A DNA stretch of 22,092 bases from a virus: the IMG/VR virus record IMGVR_UViG_3300044730_000808, positions 1 to 22,092 of that record. One strand, given 5' to 3'. Below the pieces are notes generated by a model. The model was not told where the DNA came from, ran no database searches, and saw only the letters and a list, made by a program, of their open reading frames with translations. The translations under genes and the position numbers were made by a program. Every line of letters starts with the position of its first letter. The first letter of the stretch is position 1. Positions 1-7,200 of the stretch are shown in pieces.

Positions 1-570
1 GACATTCACGAAAGTTATCAGGCAGAGTTGTGTGCTGCCGCTGGCATAGATGTGTTACAAATTCCAGCATTTCTTTGTAGACAAACTGATCTATTGTTGG
101 CAGCGGGTGCTACAGGATGTGCCATCAACGTCAAGAAAGGGCAGTTTCTTGCTCCCCACGATATGAAAAATGTTGCGGCAAAGATTGCTTCGACTGGTAA
201 TGAACGCATCATGTTATGTGAAAGAGGATATACTCATGGATACAATAATCTTGTGGTGGACATGCGCAGTCTACCTATTATGGCAAGCACTGGCTATCCA
301 GTGGTCTTTGATGCCACACATTCTGTTCAACAGCCTGGGGGAATGGGAGAAAGATCTGGAGGAGATAGGACCATGGTCCCGTACCTGGCGAGAGCTGCTA
401 TAGCTACAGGATCAGTAGCAGCTGTGTTTATGGAGTGTCATGAAGATCCAGATTCTGCCCCCAGTGATGGTCCAAATATGATCAAACTAGACGACCTTAG
501 TGACATTTTAAAAGACTTGGTAGCCATAGATGGAATTGTCAAAAGAACAACGCATACAAGCCAAGGCTGA
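1..570 (+). CDS. kdsA: 2-dehydro-3-deoxyphosphooctonate aldolase (KDO-8-phosphate synthase), 5' truncated by window edge
   Basis: Condenses arabinose-5-phosphate with phosphoenolpyruvate to give KDO-8-phosphate, the precursor of the inner-core LPS sugar KDO; cytosolic TIM-barrel enzyme. The frame is open from base 1 and about 190 C-terminal residues are present of roughly 270-280 usual for the family, so the N-terminus lies upstream. Visible family signatures are [37 protein letters not shown] and [11 protein letters not shown]. The wording is closest to the metal-dependent (Aquifex-type) class, and three of its four metal ligands can be placed: the His of DATH (319-321), the Glu of FMEC (433-435) and the Asp 11 residues later (466-468). 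The fourth, a Cys near the N-terminus, is outside the window. No break or missing key residue is seen. It overlaps the next gene, a glycosyltransferase-like protein, which fits a sugar/LPS role. As a phage gene it is most likely an auxiliary metabolic gene taken from a Gram-negative host. Identity is secure; metal class is inference. Confidence 0.95.
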   Translation, partial: DIHESYQAELCAAAGIDVLQIPAFLCRQTDLLLAAGATGCAINVKKGQFLAPHDMKNVAAKIASTGNERIMLCERGYTHGYNNLVVDMRSLPIMASTGYPVVFDATHSVQQPGGMGERSGGDRTMVPYLARAAIATGSVAAVFMECHEDPDSAPSDGPNMIKLDDLSDILKDLVAIDGIVKRTTHTSQG

Positions 571-1336
571 AAAGAGAGCTGCCAAAATGGCAGCACGTGG
601 AGAATATCCTGATCTTGTAGTGCCTTCGGATCCCAACGAACCTATCACTGTGCTGTGTGTGAGATTTGGTAACAAATACGGCCGGGAATATGTAGAACGG
701 CTACGTAATATGGTGTCTAGGCATCTCACTGTGCCTTATGAGTTTGCCTGTCTCACTGACGATCAACATGATATTGCCGGAGTTCGTAAAATATATCAAC
801 CCAACGCCAACTATGCTAGAGGTTGGTGGCACAAGGTTCACATGTTTGATTCTGCATTGCCTCTCAGGGGAAGAATATTATATTTGGATCTAGATGTGGT
901 CATACATGCCAACATGAACAAGCTCACTGGATATCATCCTACCAGCTTTATAGGTATCCACGATTTCAATAGAAAATTTTTTCCCGGTTGGAATTATCTC
1001 AACAGTTCGGTATTGGCATGGACACACGGCACACAAGGTCATATATACGATCAATTCAAATCGAAACCCGCAGAGGCACAGCGGCTGCAAGGAGATCAAG
1101 ATTGGATTTGGAAGATAGCCAAAGATAGAATGATATTTTGGCCCAAAGAATGGATCATGAGTTACAAATGGGAAATACGCAGCAGGGATGAACTCACTGT
1201 TGCACATGGTGGGCGGCGATTCAAAACAGTGAAACACGATGTGCGACCTCCTCCAGATTGTAGCATAGCTGTGTTTCACGGAGAACCAAATCCTCAGGAC
1301 GTTCAGGACAAATTTGTCGTTGACAACTGGCAGTAA
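530..1336 (+). CDS. Glycosyltransferase-like protein (GT-A/GT8-like fold, DxD motif)
   Basis: Probable nucleotide-sugar transferase of 268 aa. The N-terminal 25 residues are charged and probably disordered. The core then begins with [15 protein letters not shown], followed by [12 protein letters not shown] and [12 protein letters not shown], where DLD matches the DxD metal/nucleotide-sugar motif of GT-A enzymes. A QGDQDWIW motif and an acidic/aromatic middle follow. The C-terminal [11 protein letters not shown] resembles the FHGxPxP ending of phage and bacterial proteins annotated as glycosyltransferases. Acceptor and donor are unknown; beside kdsA, LPS or capsule decoration is plausible, and virion or DNA glycosylation are alternatives. 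The ATG at 530 overlaps kdsA by 41 nt and has no clear Shine-Dalgarno. An in-frame ATG at 587 has AGAGAG about 9 nt upstream and would give a 249-aa protein without overlap, so the start is uncertain. Confidence 0.8.
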   Translation: MELSKEQRIQAKAEKRAAKMAARGEYPDLVVPSDPNEPITVLCVRFGNKYGREYVERLRNMVSRHLTVPYEFACLTDDQHDIAGVRKIYQPNANYARGWWHKVHMFDSALPLRGRILYLDLDVVIHANMNKLTGYHPTSFIGIHDFNRKFFPGWNYLNSSVLAWTHGTQGHIYDQFKSKPAEAQRLQGDQDWIWKIAKDRMIFWPKEWIMSYKWEIRSRDELTVAHGGRRFKTVKHDVRPPPDCSIAVFHGEPNPQDVQDKFVVDNWQ

Positions 1337-1348
1337 TGATGTTATACT
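1320..1348 (+). promoter_or_regulatory. Sigma70-type promoter for uvsE
   Basis: TTGACA (1320-1325) and TATACT (1343-1348) are separated by exactly 17 bases. The -35 matches the bacterial consensus 6/6 and the -10 matches TATAAT at five of six. The expected start point, about 7 bases after the -10, falls on or next to the A of the uvsE ATG at 1355, implying a leaderless or nearly leaderless mRNA. The -35 lies inside the end of the glycosyltransferase gene. T4 early promoters are sigma70-like, so uvsE is probably transcribed early by unmodified host polymerase. Transcription itself is inferred. Confidence 0.7.
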
Positions 1349-1354
1349 TGTAGT

Positions 1355-2425
1355 ATGAACACTACACTCAGACGACTAGGCTTTGCCTGCAAATGGATCA
1401 ACGATCCTTCCGAAGTTGACGGTATGAAAATAAATGCTGTTGACCGCGACTTAAATACAGGCTCCACCACAGTTAGGTGGTTGCGTGAACATCCTCAAGA
1501 AGCAGAACAGCGACTTTGGGACTTGATGGAAAGAAACATAGAAGCCTGCTACAAACTAGTCAGCAGGATAGGAACACTAGATGAAGATCTTAGAATGGTA
1601 CGACTCTCAAGTGATATACTTCCTGTATATACTGAGCCTAGTTGGAAGTGGTTTTGGCGGCAGTCCGATGTCAGAGCATTTGCAGAAAGAGGATTTGCCA
1701 GGGTGGGTGATGTGGCTAGGCAGAATAATGTTAGGCTCAGCTTTCATCCTGGCCAGTTTTGCGTGTTGGCTTCTATTAACCCGGGCATAGTAGAACGCAG
1801 CATAGAAGAGTTCGAGTACCACGTAGACATGGCTCGTTGGATGGGCTTTGGTAAGACATTCCAGGACTTCAAGATTAATGTGCATATCTCCGGCAAGCTG
1901 GGTCCGCAGGGTGTTCGTGACGCTCTTAGCAAAATGACACCCGAGGCCCGTAACTGTCTTACCATCGAAAATGACGAAATGACCTGGGGCATTGACTCAA
2001 GCATTGAGTTGGTCAAGGACTGTGCCCTGGTGCTAGACATTCACCATCATTGGATTAAAACTGGAGAATATATTGAAGCGAATGACGATCGTGTTAAAAG
2101 GGTTATTGATAGTTGGCGTGGTGTTCGCCCTGTTATACATTATAGTGTTTCACGGGAAGACTGTCTTATTGACCATCCCAGACACATCCGCCCCGATCTT
2201 CCGGCCCTCCTAGAGCAGGGCTATAAGAAAGGCAAGCTGCGAGCGCACAGTGGGTTTTATTGGAATACCGCAGTTAATTCTTGGGCATTGACACATAGGT
2301 CGTGGGCAGACATCATGTGTGAAAGCAAGGCCAAGAACTTGGCCTCATTTGCTCTATACGAACAGGATAAAAAAGTTACGGAGCCTTTGGCTTGCGTGGA
2401 GCCTTCGGCGCTGGTGCTTTCTTAA
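1355..2425 (+). CDS. uvsE: UV damage endonuclease (UVDE/UvsE)
   Basis: Nicks DNA immediately 5' of UV photoproducts and other lesions, starting an excision repair route independent of UvrABC; a metal-dependent TIM barrel related to endonuclease IV. The protein is 356 aa, slightly longer than typical bacterial members (about 280-320). Metal-site motifs occur in order: SFHPGQF (His131), NVHISGK (His177), TIENDE (Glu205), LDIHHHW (Asp228 and His231), PVIHYS (His262), a DHPRHI segment, and MCESKAK (Glu323). The residue two before His262 is Val, where bacterial enzymes usually have Lys. The ATG at 1355 is 18 nt after the previous stop and starts directly at the predicted transcription start, with no ribosome-binding site. 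The 3' end overlaps a minus-strand gene by 50 nt. In a phage it would keep phage DNA usable in sunlit water. Confidence 0.95.
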   Translation: MNTTLRRLGFACKWINDPSEVDGMKINAVDRDLNTGSTTVRWLREHPQEAEQRLWDLMERNIEACYKLVSRIGTLDEDLRMVRLSSDILPVYTEPSWKWFWRQSDVRAFAERGFARVGDVARQNNVRLSFHPGQFCVLASINPGIVERSIEEFEYHVDMARWMGFGKTFQDFKINVHISGKLGPQGVRDALSKMTPEARNCLTIENDEMTWGIDSSIELVKDCALVLDIHHHWIKTGEYIEANDDRVKRVIDSWRGVRPVIHYSVSREDCLIDHPRHIRPDLPALLEQGYKKGKLRAHSGFYWNTAVNSWALTHRSWADIMCESKAKNLASFALYEQDKKVTEPLACVEPSALVLS

Positions 2426-2615
2426 CAGCTGGTTTTTTCGTTGGTGCTCGTTTGGCTTTGGCCACGGCCACTGCTTTGTTTTCAGCACTAACTGCTGCTG
2501 CGGTTGGCTCAACTACAGGCTGAACAACTTCAACTGGTGGAGTTTCTACCTTGTAAGGCACCTCAACAGATTCGACTGGCTTGCTGCCAAAAAGTTTCTT
2601 GATTAATCCTAGCAT
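2376..2615 (-). CDS. Small basic protein with histone H1-like Lys/Ala/Pro tail
   Basis: A 79-aa protein starting MLGLIKKLFGSKPVE. The N-terminal 12 residues could form a short amphipathic helix. The middle (about 15-45) is Val/Pro/Glu-rich and acidic. The last 30 residues are repeats of K, A and P (AKAKRAPTKKPAVKKAPAPK), as in bacterial histone H1-like proteins, suggesting nucleic-acid binding by an unstructured tail. No enzyme motif is visible. An upstream in-frame ATG at 2678 exists, but the start at 2615 is preferred: it has a perfect AAGGAG (2629-2624) at ideal spacing, and a late-type CATAAATA element just before it. The 3' end overlaps uvsE convergently by 50 nt, so the uvsE tail and this tail constrain each other. 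The function is unknown; DNA compaction or membrane association are guesses. Confidence 0.75.
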   Translation of the reverse strand: MLGLIKKLFGSKPVESVEVPYKVETPPVEVVQPVVEPTAAAVSAENKAVAVAKAKRAPTKKPAVKKAPAPKAPRKPKAP

Positions 2616-2635
2616 ATTAAAATCTCCTTGTAGGT

Positions 2636-2643
2636 TATTTATG
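2636..2643 (-). promoter_or_regulatory. T4-like late promoter element for the 2615 minus-strand gene
   Basis: On the minus strand this reads CATAAATA, seven of eight matches to the T4 late consensus TATAAATA. A start about 6 bases downstream would lie near 2630, right at the AAGGAG ribosome-binding site and 15 bases before the ATG. It is back to back with the opposite element at 2645-2652. Confidence 0.55.
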
Positions 2644-2644
2644 C

Positions 2645-2652
2645 GGTAAATA
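2645..2652 (+). promoter_or_regulatory. T4-like late promoter element for the sod-iscU-iscA cassette
   Basis: GGTAAATA, sharing the TAAATA core seen before other genes in this window. The start expected 6 bases downstream coincides with the sod ATG at 2658, so the transcript would be leaderless. Together with 2636-2641 it forms the inverted repeat TATTTA-N5-TAAATA. Confidence 0.55.
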
Positions 2653-2657
2653 CATGT

Positions 2658-3215
2658 ATGACATACAATTTCATTCAAAAATTCATTGTTGAAGGCAAAA
2701 AAGACAAACTCATACAGTTGTCACTGCCATACGATCGCGAGGATCTTGCACCTGTAAAATCTAAAGAAACCATAGATTATCATTACGGAACGCTGTATAA
2801 AGCCTATGTTGATCGATATAACAAGAACGAAGGTGATGACGATTTCAATGAAGCTGGTGCGTTTTTACACAATATCTATTTTGGTCAACTACAAAAGCCA
2901 GAGGGATCCAACAGACCCTATGATGCTAGTTTGGCGTTTATAGAAAAACACTTTGGTACTTTTGATCGATTCAAAGAAGAATTTGAAAAAACAGCCATGA
3001 AGATTCAGGGCAGCGGATGGGCTTACTTAGCTCGTGACGGCAAGATCAAAACCATTGTCAATCACGAAGTTAGAAATGATATTGTGTTGTTGATTGATTG
3101 GTGGGAGCATGCATGGGCATTAGACTATCAAGCTGATAAAAAAAAGTATCTAACCAATATATGGAAGATAATAAACTGGAGAATAATCAATGGCATACTC
3201 GGACAAAGTAATTGA
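2658..3215 (+). CDS. sod: Superoxide dismutase, Fe/Mn family
   Basis: Converts superoxide to oxygen and hydrogen peroxide. The protein is 185 aa, near the usual 190-200, but carries a 22-residue N-terminal extension (MTYNFIQKFIVEGKKDKLIQ...) before the SLPYDREDL family start. All four metal ligands are present: His42 (DYHYG), His71 (LHNIYF), Asp147 and His151 (DWWEHAW). The second sphere is unusual: Gly67 replaces the FeSOD glutamine, and His136 (VNHEV) sits where MnSODs have glutamine. The gateway histidine that normally follows YHYG is Leu (YHYGTLYKAY), while the tyrosine four residues on is kept. The final helix LTNIWKIINW fits the family. No secretion signal is seen, so it acts in the cytoplasm. 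The ATG at 2658 is the only Met before residue 100; no Shine-Dalgarno precedes it. It overlaps iscU by 26 nt, implying translational coupling. Family is certain; metal preference cannot be assigned. Confidence 0.93.
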   Translation: MTYNFIQKFIVEGKKDKLIQLSLPYDREDLAPVKSKETIDYHYGTLYKAYVDRYNKNEGDDDFNEAGAFLHNIYFGQLQKPEGSNRPYDASLAFIEKHFGTFDRFKEEFEKTAMKIQGSGWAYLARDGKIKTIVNHEVRNDIVLLIDWWEHAWALDYQADKKKYLTNIWKIINWRIINGILGQSN

Positions 3216-3576
3216 TCATTACGAAAACCCCCGAAATGTAGGATCATTTGATAAAAATGATCAAGATGTGGGTACGGGCATGGTTGGCGCACCTGCTTGC
3301 GGTGACGTTATGAAATTACAAATAAAGGTTGATCATGATACAGGTATTATTACAGATGCAAAATTTAAAACGTATGGCTGCGGATCGGCTATCGCGAGCT
3401 CGAGCCTCGTTACAGAATGGGTCAAAGGAAAAACACTTGACCAAGCCGGATCAATCAAAAACTCCGAAATCGCCCAAGAACTAGCCCTACCTCCAGTTAA
3501 GATACATTGTTCAATTCTAGCAGAAGATGCTATCAAAGCAGCCGTAGATGATTACCGTAACCGACACAGCCAGTAA
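3190..3576 (+). CDS. iscU: Fe-S cluster assembly scaffold protein IscU
   Basis: Scaffold on which [2Fe-2S] and [4Fe-4S] clusters are assembled with sulfur from the cysteine desulfurase IscS, then released to acceptors by HscA/HscB. The full-length 128-aa protein is strikingly close to E. coli IscU over its whole length (MAYSDKVIDHYENPRNVGSF at the start, KIHCSILAEDAIKAA near the end). The three cluster cysteines (Cys37, Cys64, Cys107), Asp39 and His106 are present, and the HscA-recognition motif LPPVK is intact (residues 100-104). There is one extra residue before Cys64 relative to E. coli. A GGAG about 9 nt before the ATG serves as ribosome-binding site inside the sod gene. No iscS, hscA, hscB or fdx is in the window, so it must work with host partners. 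The strong similarity suggests acquisition from a proteobacterium using ISC. Confidence 0.97.
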   Translation: MAYSDKVIDHYENPRNVGSFDKNDQDVGTGMVGAPACGDVMKLQIKVDHDTGIITDAKFKTYGCGSAIASSSLVTEWVKGKTLDQAGSIKNSEIAQELALPPVKIHCSILAEDAIKAAVDDYRNRHSQ

Positions 3577-3874
3577 ACGAATCAAACAGAATCTAGCAAA
3601 ACGTGGTCACGGCGTAGGCATTCGCATAGGTGTTAGGACTACAGGGTGCAGTGGGCTAGCCTATGTGTTAGAATACGTGGACAGTTACGAATCTGAAGTA
3701 GGAGTAACTAATTTTGCACATGACGGATTTGTTGTGTTAGTAGATGCCAAAAGTCTAGCCTATTTAGACGGGTTGACCATGGACTGGGTCCGCAATGGGC
3801 TCAATGAAGGCTTTGATTTTATCAATCCCAATGAGCGCGACCGCTGCGGCTGCGGCGAATCATTTAGAATTTAG
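3548..3874 (+). CDS. iscA: Iron-sulfur cluster assembly protein IscA (HesB/A-type carrier)
   Basis: A-type carrier that binds iron or Fe-S clusters and passes them to apo-proteins, chiefly for [4Fe-4S] maturation. Complete at 108 aa (E. coli IscA is 107). The three conserved cysteines are Cys34 (TTGCSGLAY) and Cys100/Cys102 (RCGCGESF). GVRTTGCSGLAYVLE, KSLAYLDG and GLNEGFDFINPN all match IscA rather than ErpA or SufA in wording, although the three families are similar. The ATG overlaps the end of iscU by 29 nt with no strong ribosome-binding site, so reinitiation or coupling with iscU is likely. Its stop overlaps by 11 nt the convergent minus-strand gene ending at 3864. It forms a natural pair with IscU and closes the cassette. 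Confidence 0.95.
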   Translation: MITVTDTASKRIKQNLAKRGHGVGIRIGVRTTGCSGLAYVLEYVDSYESEVGVTNFAHDGFVVLVDAKSLAYLDGLTMDWVRNGLNEGFDFINPNERDRCGCGESFRI

Positions 3875-4151
3875 ACACAGGTAAGTCTAAACTAGCAGGT
3901 AAATTCCAGATCTGTTTTTGTTCGACTCCTGTGCGTTGAGCAAATCTTTTGGCATCACAAGACCCACAACAATGAAAGAAATTGTTGCTGAGGCGTTTCT
4001 TATCCATGTGTTTGAGATCTCTTTCAAATATCGAATCACAGTCATCACATCTCAACACTACTACAGTCTTTTTTCTTTTATATTGATGTTCGACTCCGTG
4101 TTTACTGAGTCTAGAGTATTGATTTAGTTGAGTTTTGGTTGTGAGAAACAT
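3864..4151 (-). CDS. Small putative zinc-binding phage protein (paired CxxC)
   Basis: A 95-aa basic protein. LRCDDCDSIFERD (Cys35, Cys38) and HCCGSCDAKRF (Cys61/62, Cys65) give two CxxC knuckles about 24 residues apart, an arrangement typical of a zinc ribbon. A KRKKTVVV basic stretch precedes the first knuckle. Similar small proteins with YKxKKTVVxLRCDxC wording occur in T4-like cyanophages as hypothetical proteins; the resemblance is from memory. A nucleic-acid or homing-endonuclease-associated role is possible but unproven. The ATG at 4151 is the first available Met and has a TGTAAATA element ending only 4 nt upstream, so its message is predicted to be nearly leaderless. It converges on iscA with an 11-nt overlap. 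Confidence 0.75.
   Translation of the reverse strand: MFLTTKTQLNQYSRLSKHGVEHQYKRKKTVVVLRCDDCDSIFERDLKHMDKKRLSNNFFHCCGSCDAKRFAQRTGVEQKQIWNLPASLDLPVSKF
3870..3891. terminator. Weak hairpin at the iscA / minus-strand gene convergent ends
   Basis: TTTAGAC (3870-3876) and GTCTAAA (3885-3891) form a perfect 7-bp stem with an 8-nt loop, exactly where the two convergent genes end. It is AT-rich and not followed by a clear T-tract on the + strand, so termination is only a possibility; it also lies inside the minus-strand coding region. Confidence 0.3.
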
Positions 4152-4155
4152 CTAG

Positions 4156-4163
4156 TATTTACA
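4156..4163 (-). promoter_or_regulatory. T4-like late promoter element for the 4151 minus-strand gene
   Basis: Minus-strand TGTAAATA ending 4 nt before the ATG at 4151. It shares the TAAATA core and the very short distance to the start codon with the element before sod. It is divergent from the element at 4184-4191. Confidence 0.5.
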
Positions 4164-4183
4164 TCCGGCTTATAAAACTTTGG

Positions 4184-4191
4184 GCTAAATA
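4184..4191 (+). promoter_or_regulatory. T4-like late promoter element for the tail-fibre block
   Basis: GCTAAATA placed 32 nt before the ATG of the giant tail gene. A start near 4197 would give a leader of about 27 nt holding AGGA (4212-4215), 8 nt before the ATG. This is the only long gap ahead of the structural block and is the natural place for its promoter. Confidence 0.6.
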
Positions 4192-4223
4192 TTAGAGCAT
4201 TTGCTCAATCTAGGATTCTAACC

Positions 4224-7200
4224 ATGGCAAGAAAGACTATTGATATCGGCACCGTTGGCAACGACGGCACCGGCGACAGTATAAGAGATTCATTCCGTAA
4301 AGTTAATGACAACTTTAGAGAACTTTACAGCTCACTAGGGCTCGGCGAAAGATTACAATTCACAGGCCTAGAAGATACTCCTGCTACCTACGTGGGTCAG
4401 AACGACGTTGTTACTGGCAATACTCCTGTAGTCACTGTGAATAACACAGAGTCAGGACTGCAATTTAAAAAACTTGTTGCAGGCAGTGGTATCAGCATTG
4501 ATTTTACCACTAACCCCAATCAAATTGCAATTAATGCGGATTTTGCCGAAATAGCTGCTGATACAACACCACAGCTGGGCGGCGATTTGTCCATGCGCTC
4601 TGGTGGTAATCAATATCGTATAGTTGATGCCGGAACAACAATTAGCCCGTTGGCACCAATTTACAGTCACGAATTAGTTAATAAGAATTATGCAGATTCT
4701 AAAATATCTAGATTTGGGGTCAATGCCATAGATCCTGCTACAGGTCTTACAGATACCAGCTTTGGACGTATGAGCGGACCGCTGATACTTTCTAGAAGTC
4801 CAGAACCAGATGACGACACAAATTACGGCGGATTGATCGCAGCTACAAAACAGTATGTTGATAGTTCGGCATTTGGTTCTAGTGTGAATTTGTATGTGGC
4901 GCTCAGTGGTCAAGATGATCGCCCGGGCGTATCTCAGGCACTGCAAGGTCGTGCTTTGGCCTATGCTTACAGAACTCTCGAAGCTGCTCTCAAACGTGCA
5001 GAACAATTGGTTTTAGAATCACGATCTATTATTGGGCCTTACGAAAAAACATTAACTTTTAATAACGGAGCTACCGAATGTTCCATTGAAGAATCTCCTA
5101 CATCTGGTATAGATTTCGCTGGCACTATACGTATGAGCGTAGACACTGTTGTAATTAATACCGTAGGTGCAAATTATTATCCCGGTGATATACTACAAGT
5201 CTCCGGAGGAACTGTGCCTTCAGGTGGTGGGGCTTGTTTAATAGAAGTATTAACTACCCTAACTACTCCTGGTGCTATTGTTACTTTTAAAGTCGTCTCT
5301 ACTGGAACATATACTGCACTACCAGGTGCTACTGCTGTGCCAACCACAATCAGCACTAGTGCTGCACCTGTGGGGATCGGTCCTATAGGAACTGGTGCTA
5401 CTTTTGATATCAGATACAAAGTGGGATCAGTATCTATTAGTAATGGCGGCAGTGGGTATAGTTTGGTTTCTGTAAGAATCACAGGTGGCGGAGGCACTGG
5501 AGCATTTGGTTCCGCTGTGGTCACTGGCGGATCGATTACCAGTATCACTATCACAGACAAAGGTTCAGGCTTTAGTTCATTGCCAAATTTCGTAGTGGAC
5601 CTTCCTAGATTCTTGATCTATACCGCAGGCCTGCGCACAGACTTCACAGGTGATGTTACTACCAATACTGTTGAAGCTGTCCGAGGACGTGATATACGCG
5701 AAGGACTATTTCTTCGAGGCAAGACCAGCAACGCATTGGCCCAGATTGTGGCACATTCAGGACAACTAGAAAGTGGTGGCAATGAAATTTTTGATGTGGA
5801 TATCTTGTCTGGTAATTTTCAAATAGGTGAAAGTATAACCTATGGAGACATTGCTAGAAACATACAGATTTCTGTGCTGGTAGAAAGTGGAGAATATTTC
5901 GAAAACTATCCACTAAAAGTTCCTGCAAACGTTTCTGTAGTAGGAGATGAATTCCGTAGAGTTATTTTTAGACCTCGTCCAGGCACATCTGCCAGTCCTT
6001 GGGCATTTAATAAATTCCGTAGAGATCCAGTCATCGATGGCCTTGATGTGGTCACACAGGCCTACGGTTATCATTATCTACAGAACAGCACTCAACCTGT
6101 CTATCCCAAAATACAAAACAAAGGCGGATATGAAGCAGCTGCGGACCTGATTAGATTGAACAGACAGTTTCTACAGGAAGAAATCATTGCTACTATTGAT
6201 TTCCGCAAAATCAATAATGTTATACCTTTTGTTTCTACTTTTAATTATGATAAACCATTCTACAAAACCAGCATAGGTATCTTAGTTGACGATCTTACTT
6301 TTGATCTAGACTACGGAGAATATAATCGAACTATATCTGCAGCACTGAAATATTATCAAAGTGAAATTGGTAACACAGTAATTACCACACAGCTCAGTGA
6401 ATATCTGGCGGTGATAGATCTTTTTGAAGAGCTAGTTCAAGATATTATCACTAACACTGCTGTTGCCTCACCTAAACAGAATTTATTTTTACAGACTATT
6501 GATCCTGCGTTCCAGTCTGAGGTGGGCGCTGATGGGGTTATCACAGACTTGATCACAGCGTTCAAGGATGTAATTGATGGATCGGGATCAGTGAATTATC
6601 CCAAAGACAACGAAGAGATGGACGTGTTCCTAGCCAACGATACCGTGCGTTGGCAAGCGATATCAGCCATAGGTCATGGCGGTTTCATGGGAGTATTGGA
6701 TCCCACAGGTCAGATATTGTCAAGGTCTCCATACTTTCAAGAGTGTGCTTCATTCAGCCGCAGCAAGGACAGACAGGTGTTTGCTGGCGGTATGTTCACA
6801 GACGGATTTGCAGGCAACCTGGAATTCAATATCGACGTCGTGGCTACTCCAACAAGATTGCAAGTCAGTGATCTTGATAGATTTCCGCAACTTCCAGCAT
6901 CATTTATTGTAGCGGATTCTGTATATAGAATAAACTATGTCCGAGACTTTGTCTATGACAAGGACGGCAGCACAGCTACATTTGTATTAGATGAAACCAC
7001 GCCTTGGCCATTCTCAGTATTCACTTACAATGCTGCTGCCTGCAGTCGAGACACTGGATTGATCCTAGATGGCCTGGGAAGGGATATTGTGCTAGGCACC
7101 AACTACTGGACCAGACAAAATGGCTTGACCTACAGACTCAGCCAAAGCGCAGTGGTATTGACGGATCAACGACGAATCACATTAGAAGCTATTGAGTTCG

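Noticed and set aside
2616-2678. Longer start (2678) for the minus-strand basic protein
   Set aside because: It would run through both divergent promoter elements and has no ribosome-binding site, while the ATG at 2615 has a perfect AAGGAG.
2658-3874. The sod-isc genes as evidence that this is bacterial chromosome rather than phage
   Set aside because: They are flanked by late-type phage promoters and small phage-like genes, lack the other isc genes, and lie beside a T4-like virion block.
5177-5560. 127-codon minus-strand open frame in the giant fibre gene
   Set aside because: Antisense of the GSGY/GGGGTG repeats, giving a Pro/Val-rich translation without recognisable features.
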